From: Methylobacterium planeticum | GTDB taxonomy: Bacteria; Pseudomonadota; Alphaproteobacteria; Rhizobiales; Beijerinckiaceae | Assembly: GCF_008806345.1 (NCBI RefSeq) | Contig: NZ_VZZJ01000017.1 | Coordinates: 52,361 to 116,360 of the forward strand | Length of the DNA: 64,000 bases | Direction of reading: 5' to 3' | In this document: positions 9,001-16,143 of the stretch, piece by piece | Layout of the letters: each line of letters starts with the position of its first letter | How positions within the stretch are numbered: the stretch's first letter is position 1 | Made by a program: the position numbers and the translations under genes | The notes under the pieces: generated by a model | What the model was told of the DNA's origin: nothing | Databases searched by the model: none | The model's input: only the letters and a program-made list of their open reading frames with translations

Positions 9001-9529
9001 GGCCCGGCATCACGCCCTCGGGGGTGATCGCGGCGGGGCGGCGCGGCGAGCGGATCAGCACGCCGGGGCTCGAGGCCGCGACATCGATCCGGCTCTCCGG
9101 ACGCGGGGCGCGCGCCAGCATCTCGGGGCTCGCCCGGTCGTCGAAGACCTCCGCGGGCCAGCCCTGGACGGCCGGCATCGGCACGCCCCAGACCGCGTCC
9201 GCCCCGTCGCGCCGGGGCGCCTCGACATGCGGCTCGCGCCCGCCCTGCATCCGGGCGCCCCGCGCCGGGGCCTCGTCGGAATCGGGGGCGTCCTCGTGGC
9301 CGCGGCCGACCATGGCGTGGGGGGCGGTGAGCCAGCTCGGAGCCGGTCGCGTGCCCGCGAGGGCGTAGCTCGGGCGGGCGGGCGCGCCGGCGAGGCGCCG
9401 GGTCAGGCTCGCCCGCAGGGACATCAGCCGGTGCGCCAGGGCGCCGATCGACAGGCCCGAGCGGTCGCCGCCCCGGCCGGGGCGGGAGGGATCACGATGG
9501 GAGTACGGAGGCCGTCCCGATGCGCGCAT
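6059..9529 (-). CDS. ftsK: DNA translocase FtsK/SpoIIIE family, without N-terminal membrane segments
   Basis: An ATP-driven DNA pump that clears the terminus region at division. The 1156-residue product has a long Ala/Pro/Glu-rich N-terminal half (1 to about 590). A conserved alpha/beta motor follows, with Walker A GTTGSGKSVAIN near residue 770, Walker B YIVIVVDEMADLMM, and the MATQRPSVDVITGTIKANFP and ILGEMGAEQLLGQGDML motifs. A gamma winged-helix domain near 1076-1140 (RRLQIGYNRAASIMERME) reads KOPS sites. I see no four-helix membrane domain; the N-terminal hydrophobic runs are short and broken. Either this is a soluble paralogue or anchoring occurs through partners. The ATG at 9529 has only a weak ribosome binding site. 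nadE is divergent. Confidence 0.93.
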   Translation of the reverse strand: MRASGRPPYSHRDPSRPGRGGDRSGLSIGALAHRLMSLRASLTRRLAGAPARPSYALAGTRPAPSWLTAPHAMVGRGHEDAPDSDEAPARGARMQGGREPHVEAPRRDGADAVWGVPMPAVQGWPAEVFDDRASPEMLARAPRPESRIDVAASSPGVLIRSPRRPAAITPEGVMPGLSAASLAASLSASMPAPAAAEPERPAVRYTRTPDTVLHERRQRALDAERAALAQAQAEAQAATLAIEAERAAAERAAQEAAEAASAEPPVPLWRQPFVPPPGVRFFRTPDRRPAKTPADGPAEAAPAPAADAGLSGPFAAAPAPHAPAPERDWSEVPDWSDLQPWFEGQDWSAMEAWAAIQAEADKRAEVATLEAGPDRAPDSHAEGASDRFVSVPLDISLLRALPPSPVYVLDRLVRFDGTRLPRPADGQDNGQDNGKPNGAVIDGPAPDRAAQPAGSAAPAHARPALSLVFGPGADFTARSEAAPAPIAPAPDAAARPRPVSAMAARAAIRGVQPPSAPAAAAPVAAMPIASRPVLLRGKAAPEAQAPEAAAPDAQVPAPVQAAPEPLEMEPVLDQTPLPAPSIPVIAPRAILPEPRASLIPAGRHLAVATIQNADYAHPSLELLAMPVASEGEEVDADVLEQNALNLQQTVQDFGVRGDILAVRPGPVVTLYELEPAPGTKSSRVIGLSDDIARSMSAVSARVAVVPGRNVIGIELPNETRETVYLRELLASPDFSESKHKLALCLGKNIGGEPIIADLARMPHLLVAGTTGSGKSVAINTMILSLLYRLKPEECRLIMVDPKMLELSVYDGIPHLLSPVVIDPKKAVIALKWAVREMEERYKKMSKIGVRNIDGYNARMAEARAKGEVILRTVPAGFNRETGEAVFEQEEMDLSALPYIVIVVDEMADLMMVAGKEIEGAIQRLAQMARAAGIHLIMATQRPSVDVITGTIKANFPTRISFQVTSKIDSRTILGEMGAEQLLGQGDMLFMAGGGRTTRVHGPFCSDAEVESVVAHLKRQGRPAYLEAVTADDGSGETEKAGRGSKADRTERAERQEEPEETDVAVFDVGSFVASGGGEAGGDLYEQAIQVVLRDKKASTSYIQRRLQIGYNRAASIMERMEIEGIVGPANHAGKREILVEGGPSSMMSGGVMYDDD

Positions 9530-9751
9530 GGATTCTCAAGATGACTCGAACAAGGGCTCGCCCCAGGTGGAGCGGTTCCGGCCCAGTTAGGCCGATCGTC
9601 GTTAACAGACGCTTGAAATCGGCCCCTCCGCCGGGTCCTGCGCCGGGTCCAGCGGTGGGGCGCGGCGGCCGCCCCGCGGGCGCCCCCCTGGAGAGAGTCG
9701 CTCGACCGCACTAGGGTTTAGGCAGGGATCCTCGCTCGAATTGGCATCACG

Positions 9752-11809
9752 GTGGCACCTTCCCCCTCGCAGACGGATTTCCGCTCTCTCTACCGGCACG
9801 GCTTCGCCCGGGTCGCGGCCTGCACGGGCCGCAGCCACCCGGCCGAGCCGGAGCGCAACGCGGAGGAAACCCTCGGTCTCGCCCGCGAATGCCACGCCCA
9901 CGGGGCGGTGCTGGCGGTGTTCCCGGAGCTGAACCTCTCGGCCTACGCGATCGAGGACCTGTTCCTGCAGGACACCCTGCTCGACGCGGTCGAGGCCGCC
10001 GTCGGGACGGTGGTGCGCGCCACGGCGGGCTTGCGCCCCCTCCTGGTCGTCGGGGCGCCGCTGCGCTGGCGCAACCGCATCTACAATTGCGCCCTGGCGA
10101 TCCAGGGCGGGCGCCTGCTCGGCGTGGTGCCGAAGAGCTACCTGCCGAACTACCGGGAATTCTACGAGAAGCGTCACTTCGCCCCCGGTGCCGGCATCGC
10201 CGGCGAGGCGATCGGCGTGGCCGGGTATGCGGTGCCGTTCGGGACCGACCTCCTGTTCGAGGCCGCCGACATCGAGGGCCTCACCGTCGGCATCGAGGTC
10301 TGCGAGGACCTCTGGGTGCCCGAGGGGCCCGGCATGCGGGCGGCGCTCGCGGGGGCGAGCGTGCTCGCCAACCTCTCGGGCAGCCCGATCACGGTGGGGC
10401 GGGCGGAGGCGCGCGCCCTCCTGACCCGGGCCGCCGCCATGCGGGGCCTCTGCGCCTACGTCTACGCGGCCGCCGGCCTCGGCGAATCCACCACCGACCT
10501 GTCCTGGGACGGCCAGACCAGCGTCGACGAGCTCGGAATGCGCCTCGCGGAGGGCGAGCGCTTCGCCGCCGGCCCCGTCGCGACCCTCGCCGACATCGAC
10601 CTCGACCGGATCCGGCAGGACCGTCTCCAGGCCGGCACCTTCGACGACAACGCCCGCATGCGCGAGGGCACCTACCGGCGCGTCGCCTTCCGGGCGGAAC
10701 CGCCGGCCGACGATCTCGGCCTGCTGCGCCGGGTCGAGCGCTTCCCCTTCGTGCCGGCGGACCCTGCCCGCCTCGCGCAGGATTGCTACGAATCCTACAA
10801 CATCCAGGTGGCGGGCCTCGCCAAGCGGCTGGAGAGCACCGGCACCCGGAAGGCCGTCATCGGGGTCTCGGGCGGCCTCGATTCGACGCATGCCCTCATC
10901 GTCGTCGCCAGGGCCCTCGACCGCCTCGGCCTGCCCCGCTCCAACATCCTGGCCTACACCCTGCCGGGCTTCGCGACCTCCGACGCGACGAAGGCCAACG
11001 CCCACGCGCTGATGCGGGCCCTCGGCTGCACGGCCGCCGAGATCGACATCCGCCCCGCCGCCAAGCAGATGCTCACCGACATGGGCCACCCGTTCGGGCG
11101 GGGCGAGCCCGTCTACGACGTCACCTTCGAGAACGTGCAGGCGGGCCTGCGCACCGATTACCTGTTCCGCCTCGCCAACCAGAACGACGCGATCGTGATC
11201 GGCACCGGCGACCTCTCGGAGCTGGCGCTCGGCTGGTGCACCTACGGGGTCGGCGACCAGATGAGCCATTACGGCGTCAATGCCGGCGTGCCCAAGACCC
11301 TGATCCAGCACCTGATCCGCTGGGTGATCGGTACCGGCCAGTTCGAGGCGGAGGTCGGCCGGACCCTGCAGGCGGTCCTCGACACCGAGATCTCGCCCGA
11401 GCTGGTGCCGGCCGATGCCGAGACGGGTCCCCAGGGCACGGAGGCCAAGATCGGTCCCTACGCCCTGCAGGACTTCAACCTGTTCTACACGCTGCGCCAC
11501 GGCTTCCGGCCCTCGAAGATCGCCTTCCTGGCCCTGCATGCCTGGGGCAACGCGCAGCACGGCGTCTGGCCGCCGGACTTCCCCGCGGCGAAGCGCCAGG
11601 CCTACGGGCTCCCCGAGATCCGGCGCTGGCTCGGCGTCTTCGTCGCGCGCTTCTTCGGCTTCAGCCAGTTCAAGCGCTCGGCCCTGCCGAACGGCCCGAA
11701 GGTCTCGGCCGGGGGCGCCCTCTCCCCGCGGGGCGACTGGCGCGCGCCCTCCGATTCCAGCGCGCGGATCTGGCTGGCGGAGCTGGAGCGCAACGTTCCC
11801 GAAACCTGA
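9752..11809 (+). CDS. nadE: Glutamine-dependent NAD+ synthetase
   Basis: Makes NAD+ from deamido-NAD+, ATP and glutamine, using ammonia channelled from its own glutaminase. The 685-residue product joins an N-terminal nitrilase-like glutaminase to a C-terminal ATP pyrophosphatase synthetase. In the glutaminase, the Glu is in VFPELNLSAYAIED near 58, the Lys in VVPKSYLPNYREFYEKRHF near 127, and the Cys in EVCEDLWVP near 183. The synthetase carries the P-loop VSGGLDSTHAL near 372 and IGTGDLSELALGWCTYG. The size matches the long mycobacterial type rather than the short type. The GTG at 9752 gives the usual SLYRHGFARVAACT N-terminus, though no good ribosome binding site is seen. It is divergent from ftsK. 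Confidence 0.95.
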   Translation: MAPSPSQTDFRSLYRHGFARVAACTGRSHPAEPERNAEETLGLARECHAHGAVLAVFPELNLSAYAIEDLFLQDTLLDAVEAAVGTVVRATAGLRPLLVVGAPLRWRNRIYNCALAIQGGRLLGVVPKSYLPNYREFYEKRHFAPGAGIAGEAIGVAGYAVPFGTDLLFEAADIEGLTVGIEVCEDLWVPEGPGMRAALAGASVLANLSGSPITVGRAEARALLTRAAAMRGLCAYVYAAAGLGESTTDLSWDGQTSVDELGMRLAEGERFAAGPVATLADIDLDRIRQDRLQAGTFDDNARMREGTYRRVAFRAEPPADDLGLLRRVERFPFVPADPARLAQDCYESYNIQVAGLAKRLESTGTRKAVIGVSGGLDSTHALIVVARALDRLGLPRSNILAYTLPGFATSDATKANAHALMRALGCTAAEIDIRPAAKQMLTDMGHPFGRGEPVYDVTFENVQAGLRTDYLFRLANQNDAIVIGTGDLSELALGWCTYGVGDQMSHYGVNAGVPKTLIQHLIRWVIGTGQFEAEVGRTLQAVLDTEISPELVPADAETGPQGTEAKIGPYALQDFNLFYTLRHGFRPSKIAFLALHAWGNAQHGVWPPDFPAAKRQAYGLPEIRRWLGVFVARFFGFSQFKRSALPNGPKVSAGGALSPRGDWRAPSDSSARIWLAELERNVPET

Positions 11810-11962
11810 TCGACACAAACGCGACCGAATGTGCGACTATGCCGTGGCCTCGCGCATGACCTCCCGGCCGAGTCGCGGCCCGCGGAGACGATCTTGCCGT
11901 GACAGGACCGGAACCGTGGCAGCGCCGCCCCGGGGACCGGGCAGCCCAGCGGAGGTGCACCG

Positions 11963-12196
11963 ATGCGGAGCTACAACCTGTTTCGCCTGAAGAGTGTGGA
12001 CGGCCTCTGCTGCGCGGTGCCCGAAGCCTACGCCGTGCCGGCCTTCCTGGGCGGCGGCCGCTGGACCTTCGGCGGCAAGCTCGACGGCGAGAGCAGCGCG
12101 CCCCTCGACTTCGACGACCGCGCGGCCGACACGGCGATCCGCTTCAACGGCTTCTACCTGTTCCAGACCGTGGACCGGCGCTTCACCTGCGCCTGA
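11963..12196 (+). CDS. Small hypothetical protein, 77 residues
   Basis: A short frame (MRSYNLFRLKSVDGLCCAVPE..., ending VDRRFTCA) starts at an ATG preceded by a strong GGAGGTG ribosome binding site 6 bases away. It has no signal peptide or membrane segment. It is rich in aromatic and Asp/Gly residues with two adjacent Cys near 16-17, and the composition is ordered. I do not recognise a family. It sits alone between nadE and the PilZ gene, about 85 bases before the latter, and could share its promoter. Confidence 0.65.
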   Translation: MRSYNLFRLKSVDGLCCAVPEAYAVPAFLGGGRWTFGGKLDGESSAPLDFDDRAADTAIRFNGFYLFQTVDRRFTCA

Positions 12197-12281
12197 GGGC
12201 GGGTCTCGCGCATCGCGGCGAGCATTCCTTAAGGGCTGGCGTGCGAGGATCGGGAGCATTCGGAAACACAAGGGCCGACCC

Positions 12282-12710
12282 ATGTCGGAACATCGCAAAG
12301 AGACGCGCCAGAGGGTCTTCCTCAAGGGCCGGATCATGTTCAACCACGGCGCGTCGAGCATGGATTGCCTCGTGCGCGACCTCTCCACGTCCGGCGCGCG
12401 GCTCGCCCTGACCGAGACCGCGACGCTGCCGGAGGCGTTCGACCTGCTGATCCCGCAGAAGGATCGCACCTATCGGTCGATGCTGCGCTGGCGCCGGGAC
12501 GACGCCGTCGGGATCACCTTCGCGGAAGCGGCCGGGGCGGAGCCGGTGGCCGCGGCGAGCGCGCCTCCGCTCGCACCGCCGGCCCCCGCCCTCGACGCCT
12601 CGCTCGAGATCCTCCTGCGCCGCATCGGCGAGCTCGAGAGCGAGAACGCGGCCCTGCGTCGGGTTCTCGCCACCATGTCCCAGCCCGCGAGCCCGGCCAC
12701 CGCCGCCTGA
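12282..12710 (+). CDS. PilZ domain protein
   Basis: PilZ domains usually bind cyclic di-GMP and change motility or polysaccharide output. The 142-residue product begins MSEHRKETRQRVFLKGRIMF. It carries the RxxxR box (RKETRQR, residues 5-11) and then the second motif CLVRDLSTSGARL (D/NxSxxG form), the two c-di-GMP contacts. Residues about 70-100 are Ala/Pro-rich. The C-terminus (SLEILLRRIGELESENAALRR, split over heptads) looks like a short coiled coil that could mediate self-association. It ends one base before the stop of the convergent HIT gene. The partner is unknown. Confidence 0.85.
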   Translation: MSEHRKETRQRVFLKGRIMFNHGASSMDCLVRDLSTSGARLALTETATLPEAFDLLIPQKDRTYRSMLRWRRDDAVGITFAEAAGAEPVAAASAPPLAPPAPALDASLEILLRRIGELESENAALRRVLATMSQPASPATAA

Positions 12711-12711
12711 A

Positions 12712-13194
12712 TCAGGCGTCGAGGGCCGCGCGGATGCGCTCGGCATGGCCCGCGAGCACCTGCGGGTCGGCCATGCCCCCCTCGTGGCGCTTCAGCGGCA
12801 CGCCCTCGTGGCGGGGCACGATGTGCACGTGTAGGTGGAACACCGTCTGACCACCCGCCGGCTCGTTGTATTGGAACACCGTCAGGCCGTCCGCCGCGAA
12901 GGCCGCCTTCACGGCCCGGGCGACGCGCTGCACCGTGGCGGTCAGCGCCGCGAGCGAGGCCGGGTCGGCATCGAGCAGCCCGCGGGCCGGCGCCTTCGGG
13001 ATCACCAGCGTATGCCCCTCGCCCTGGGGCATCACGTCCATGAAGGCGAGGGTCTCGGCATCCTCGTAGACCTTCTGGGCCGGGATCTCCCCGCGCAGGA
13101 TCTTGGCGAAGATGTTGTCGGGGTCGTAGGCGGGCGGCGTCTCGGCAGGTCGGCTCGTCTCGGCAGGTCGGCTCGTCTCGGCAGGTCGGCTCAT
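12712..13194 (-). CDS. HIT family nucleotide hydrolase/transferase
   Basis: HIT proteins hydrolyse or transfer nucleoside monophosphates, often from dinucleotide or adenylated substrates. The 160-residue product carries NIFAKILRGEIPAQKVYED, an ending-type FQYNEPAGGQTVFHLH and the catalytic histidine triad HLHVHIVPR. The first 20 residues contain three copies of SRPAET, encoded by three near-identical 18-bp units at 13140-13193, so the N-terminus may be variable in length. The ATG at 13194 starts the repeat tract; the domain proper begins near residue 27. It is divergent from the CDF transporter. Confidence 0.9.
   Translation of the reverse strand: MSRPAETSRPAETSRPAETPPAYDPDNIFAKILRGEIPAQKVYEDAETLAFMDVMPQGEGHTLVIPKAPARGLLDADPASLAALTATVQRVARAVKAAFAADGLTVFQYNEPAGGQTVFHLHVHIVPRHEGVPLKRHEGGMADPQVLAGHAERIRAALDA
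13140..13193 (-). repeat. Three 18-bp tandem repeats at the HIT gene start
   Basis: The unit TCTCGGCAGGTCGGCTCG occurs three times (13140-13157, 13158-13175, 13176-13193, the last with one change). It encodes SRPAET three times directly after the start codon. Slippage would change protein length by six residues without changing the frame. Confidence 0.9.
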
Positions 13195-13392
13195 GGCGGC
13201 TCCGTCGGGAAGACATGGGGCGGCACGATGCACCCGCGCGCCGGGCGCGTCCACGGGCAGCCCGGCATTCCGGGAGAACCGCCGCCCGCTCCGGAGCGTT
13301 GAGCCTCCATTCCCGTACAGCAAGGCTTGGCGGAATCGAGGCTCGGCGGCGCTTCCGGGCGCGGTTCGGTTCCGCCCTCAGGAGACGCCCGC

Positions 13393-14382
13393 ATGGCCCA
13401 TGAGAGCAACAGCGCCATCTATACGGCGGCCGGCGCCAACCTCGCCATCGCGGCGGCGAAGTTCGTCGGCGCCGCCCTGACCGGAAGCTCGGCCATGCTC
13501 GCCGAGGGCACCCACTCCCTGGTCGACACCGCCAACCAGATCCTGCTCCTCGTCGGGCTGAAGCGGGCGAAGAAACCGGCCGATGCCCGCCACCCCTTCG
13601 GGTATGGCCGCGAGATCTACTTCTACGCCTTCATCGTGGCGCTGTTCATCTTCCTCGGCGGCGGTGCCTTCGCGATCTACGAGGGCGTCCACAAGATCCA
13701 GCACCCGGAGCCGGCCGCGGACGCGACCCTGCTCGGGTACCACGTCTCCGGATTCTGGGTGAACCTCGCGATCCTCGGCTTTTCGGTCGCGGCCGAGGGG
13801 TTCTCCTGCTACGTCGCCCTCGCGTCGTTCTGGGCTGAGAAGGGCGAGCGCCCGCCGATCACGGCGATCCGCCGCAGCAAGGACCCGGCCCTGTTCACCG
13901 TCCTGGTCGAGGACGTGGCGGCGCTGATCGGCCTCGTCATCGCGCTCGCGGGCGTGATCCTCGCCGAGACCCTCGACATGCCGGTCCTCGACGGCTGGTC
14001 CTCGATCGGCATCGGACTCGTCCTCGTCGGGATGGCGATCTTCCTGATGATCGAGACGCACGGCCTGCTGATCGGCGAGGCGGCCGACCCCGAGATCGTC
14101 GCGGCGATCCGGGCGGTAGTCCGGGGCGAGCCCGGCGTGAACCACGTCAACGAGGTGCTGACCCAGCATCTCGGGCCCGACGACATCCTGGTGAATGTCA
14201 GCCTCGACATGGCCGACGACCTCAGTGCCGGCGAGGTCGAGCAGGCCGTGGCCCGCCTCGACGCGGCCCTCAAGGCCCGCAGCGCCAAGGTCCGGCGGGT
14301 CTTCATCGAGATCCAGGCGCAGGCGACCCCGGCCCCGAAGCCGGCCCGATCTCCGAAGCCGGCCGTCGCGGCGCGCGCCTGA
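13393..14382 (+). CDS. Cation diffusion facilitator, ZnT9-like branch
   Basis: An inner-membrane divalent metal efflux protein (Zn, Co, Ni, Cd or Mn). The 329-residue product has six hydrophobic segments and a cytoplasmic C-terminal domain. The first metal-site motif is HSLVDTANQ (His41, Asp45), followed by RHPFGYGREIYFYAF. In the fifth helix the usual HxxxD is replaced by VLVEDVAALIG, which is the pattern I recall for the SLC30A9/ZnT9-like branch, so metal specificity may differ from FieF. AGGAGA precedes the ATG at 13393. It ends 7 bases from the stop of the convergent glutathione peroxidase gene. Confidence 0.88.
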   Translation: MAHESNSAIYTAAGANLAIAAAKFVGAALTGSSAMLAEGTHSLVDTANQILLLVGLKRAKKPADARHPFGYGREIYFYAFIVALFIFLGGGAFAIYEGVHKIQHPEPAADATLLGYHVSGFWVNLAILGFSVAAEGFSCYVALASFWAEKGERPPITAIRRSKDPALFTVLVEDVAALIGLVIALAGVILAETLDMPVLDGWSSIGIGLVLVGMAIFLMIETHGLLIGEAADPEIVAAIRAVVRGEPGVNHVNEVLTQHLGPDDILVNVSLDMADDLSAGEVEQAVARLDAALKARSAKVRRVFIEIQAQATPAPKPARSPKPAVAARA

Positions 14383-14389
14383 GGGCCCG

Positions 14390-14902
14390 TCAGATCCCCT
14401 CGCCGTGGATCCCGCCGCGCTCGGCCAGGGCCGACCGGATCGCCGCATCGAGGGCGGCGGGCCTGGTCTGGGGGGCGTAGCGGCCGATGACCCGGCCATC
14501 GCGGCCGATCAGGAACTTCGTGAAGTTCCACTTGATGGATCCGATGCCCAGGAGCCCCGGCCTCTCGCCCTTGAGGTGGCGGAAGAGCGGGTCGGCATTC
14601 GCCCCGTTCACCGCGACCCTGGCGAGCACCGGGAAGCTGACATCGTAGGTCAGGCTGCAGAACGCAGCGATCTCGGCGGCGTCGCCCGGCTCCTGGGCCC
14701 CGAACTGGTTGCACGGGAAGGCGAGCACCACGAGGCCCGCCGCCCGGTGCTCACGCCAGAGCGCCTCGAGCCCCTCGTATTGCGGGGTGAAGCCGCATTT
14801 CGAGGCCGTGTTGACGACGAGGACGACCTTGCCCCGGTACTGCGCCAGGGGATGGGGCGTGCCGTCCGGCCCGTCCGGGGTGAAGTCGTGGAGCGTCGTC
14901 AT
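14390..14902 (-). CDS. Glutathione peroxidase family protein (Cys type)
   Basis: Reduces hydroperoxides with glutathione or, in many bacterial Cys forms, thioredoxin. The 170-residue product carries the catalytic motif VVNTASKCGFTPQYEGLE, with Cys (not selenocysteine) at residue 36. It also has LAFPCNQFGAQEPG with the conserved Gln and IKWNFTKFLI with the conserved Trp-Asn. It lacks a signal peptide, so it acts in the cytoplasm. It lies downstream of the M20/DUF482 pair on the same strand, about 78 bases away. Confidence 0.93.
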   Translation of the reverse strand: MTTLHDFTPDGPDGTPHPLAQYRGKVVLVVNTASKCGFTPQYEGLEALWREHRAAGLVVLAFPCNQFGAQEPGDAAEIAAFCSLTYDVSFPVLARVAVNGANADPLFRHLKGERPGLLGIGSIKWNFTKFLIGRDGRVIGRYAPQTRPAALDAAIRSALAERGGIHGEGI

Positions 14903-14980
14903 GGCCGCATTCTGCCCGGGCGCGGCCGCGGGGTCGCGCGAAAAATCACGCGGGGCCCCGGGGCGCGGCCGGCCATCGTC

Positions 14981-16141
14981 TCAGGCGGCGGTGCGGCGCT
15001 CGACGAGGCGTGCCAGGTAGGCGCTGCCGAGCGGGATCAGGCTGTCGTCGAAATTGTAGGACGCGTTGTGCAGCCCGGGGCCGGGGGTGCCGCCGAGCCA
15101 GGCATAGGCCCCCGGCACCGCCATCACCATGTCGGCGAAGTCCTCGCTGCCCATGCGGGGCGTGCAATCGGCCTCGACCTTGTCCTGGCCGAACAGCTCC
15201 GTGGCGACCTCGGCCGCCGCCGCGGCCTGCTCGGCGCTGTTCTCGAGGACCGAGAACACGTCCTGGATCTCGACCTGGATCTCCGCCCCGTAGGCCGCCG
15301 CGTAGCCCTTGGCGAGCTCGCGGATGCGCTCGGAGGCGAGGGTGCGGATCGCGTGGTCGAAGGTCCGGATGGTGCCGGCGAGGTGGGCGGATTCCGGGAT
15401 GACGTTGTAGGCCGCGCCCGCGTGGATCTGGGTGACCGAGACGACGCAGGATTTCAGCGGGTCGGCATTGCGCGAGACGATCGACTGCATCGCCTGGGCG
15501 AACGCGGTCGCCACCACGATCGGGTCGATGCCCCGTTGCGGCTCGGCCGCGTGGGCGCCCCGGCCGATGATGCGGATGTCGAAGAAGTCGGCCGCGGCCA
15601 TGATCGGGCCCGGACGGGTCCTGAGCCGGCCGTGCGGTCCGTTCGGCGAATTGTGCAGCCCGTAGATCTCGTCGACGGGGAATTTCTGAAAGAGGCCGTC
15701 CTTCAGCATGGCGCGGGCGCCGCCGAGGCCCTCCTCGGCGGGCTGGAACACGAACACCGCGGTGCCGTCGAAATCGCGGGTCTCCGCGAGGTAGCGGGCG
15801 GCGCCGACGAGCATCGTGGTGTGCCCGTCATGGCCGCAGGCGTGCATCTTGCCCGGCACCGTCGAGCGGTAGGGCAGGTTCGTCGCCTCCTCGATCGGCA
15901 GGGCGTCCATCTCGGCCCGCAGGCCGATGCGGCGGCCGTTGTCGCTGCGCCCCTTCAGCACGCCGACGACGCCGGTGCCGCCGAGGCCGCGATGCACCTC
16001 GATGCCGTAGCCCTGCAGCAGGTCCGCCACGACGCCGGAGGTCCGCACCTCCTCGAAGCCGAGTTCGGGATGGGCGTGGATGTCGTGGCGCAGCGCCGTC
16101 AGTTCGTCGGCGTAGGTCTTGATGCGGTCGAGCGGACTCAT
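14981..16141 (-). CDS. M20 family amidohydrolase (hippurate hydrolase type)
   Basis: Hydrolyses N-acyl amino acids or related amides using a two-metal centre. The 386-residue product has HDIHAHPELGFEE, RAEMDALPI, MHACGHDGHTTMLVGAA and FQPAEEGLGGARAM with the catalytic Glu-Glu pair. It also has the dimerisation-lid stretch GRGAHAAEPQRGIDP. The substrate is unknown; candidates are N-acetyl amino acids or hippurate. The start at 16141 lies 2 bases after the stop of the upstream DUF482 acyltransferase, so the two are co-transcribed and possibly translationally coupled. An acyltransferase beside a deacylase is suggestive of a shared N-acyl substrate, but this is inference. Confidence 0.9.
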   Translation of the reverse strand: MSPLDRIKTYADELTALRHDIHAHPELGFEEVRTSGVVADLLQGYGIEVHRGLGGTGVVGVLKGRSDNGRRIGLRAEMDALPIEEATNLPYRSTVPGKMHACGHDGHTTMLVGAARYLAETRDFDGTAVFVFQPAEEGLGGARAMLKDGLFQKFPVDEIYGLHNSPNGPHGRLRTRPGPIMAAADFFDIRIIGRGAHAAEPQRGIDPIVVATAFAQAMQSIVSRNADPLKSCVVSVTQIHAGAAYNVIPESAHLAGTIRTFDHAIRTLASERIRELAKGYAAAYGAEIQVEIQDVFSVLENSAEQAAAAAEVATELFGQDKVEADCTPRMGSEDFADMVMAVPGAYAWLGGTPGPGLHNASYNFDDSLIPLGSAYLARLVERRTAA

Positions 16142-16143
16142 GC

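Noticed and set aside
6137..9544. A 1135-codon open frame opposite ftsK
   Set aside because: The composition is Arg/Gly/Ala/His noise, while the minus strand carries complete FtsK motifs.
13140..13193. A CRISPR-like array
   Set aside because: The three units are directly adjacent with no spacers and code for protein in frame; no cas genes are present.
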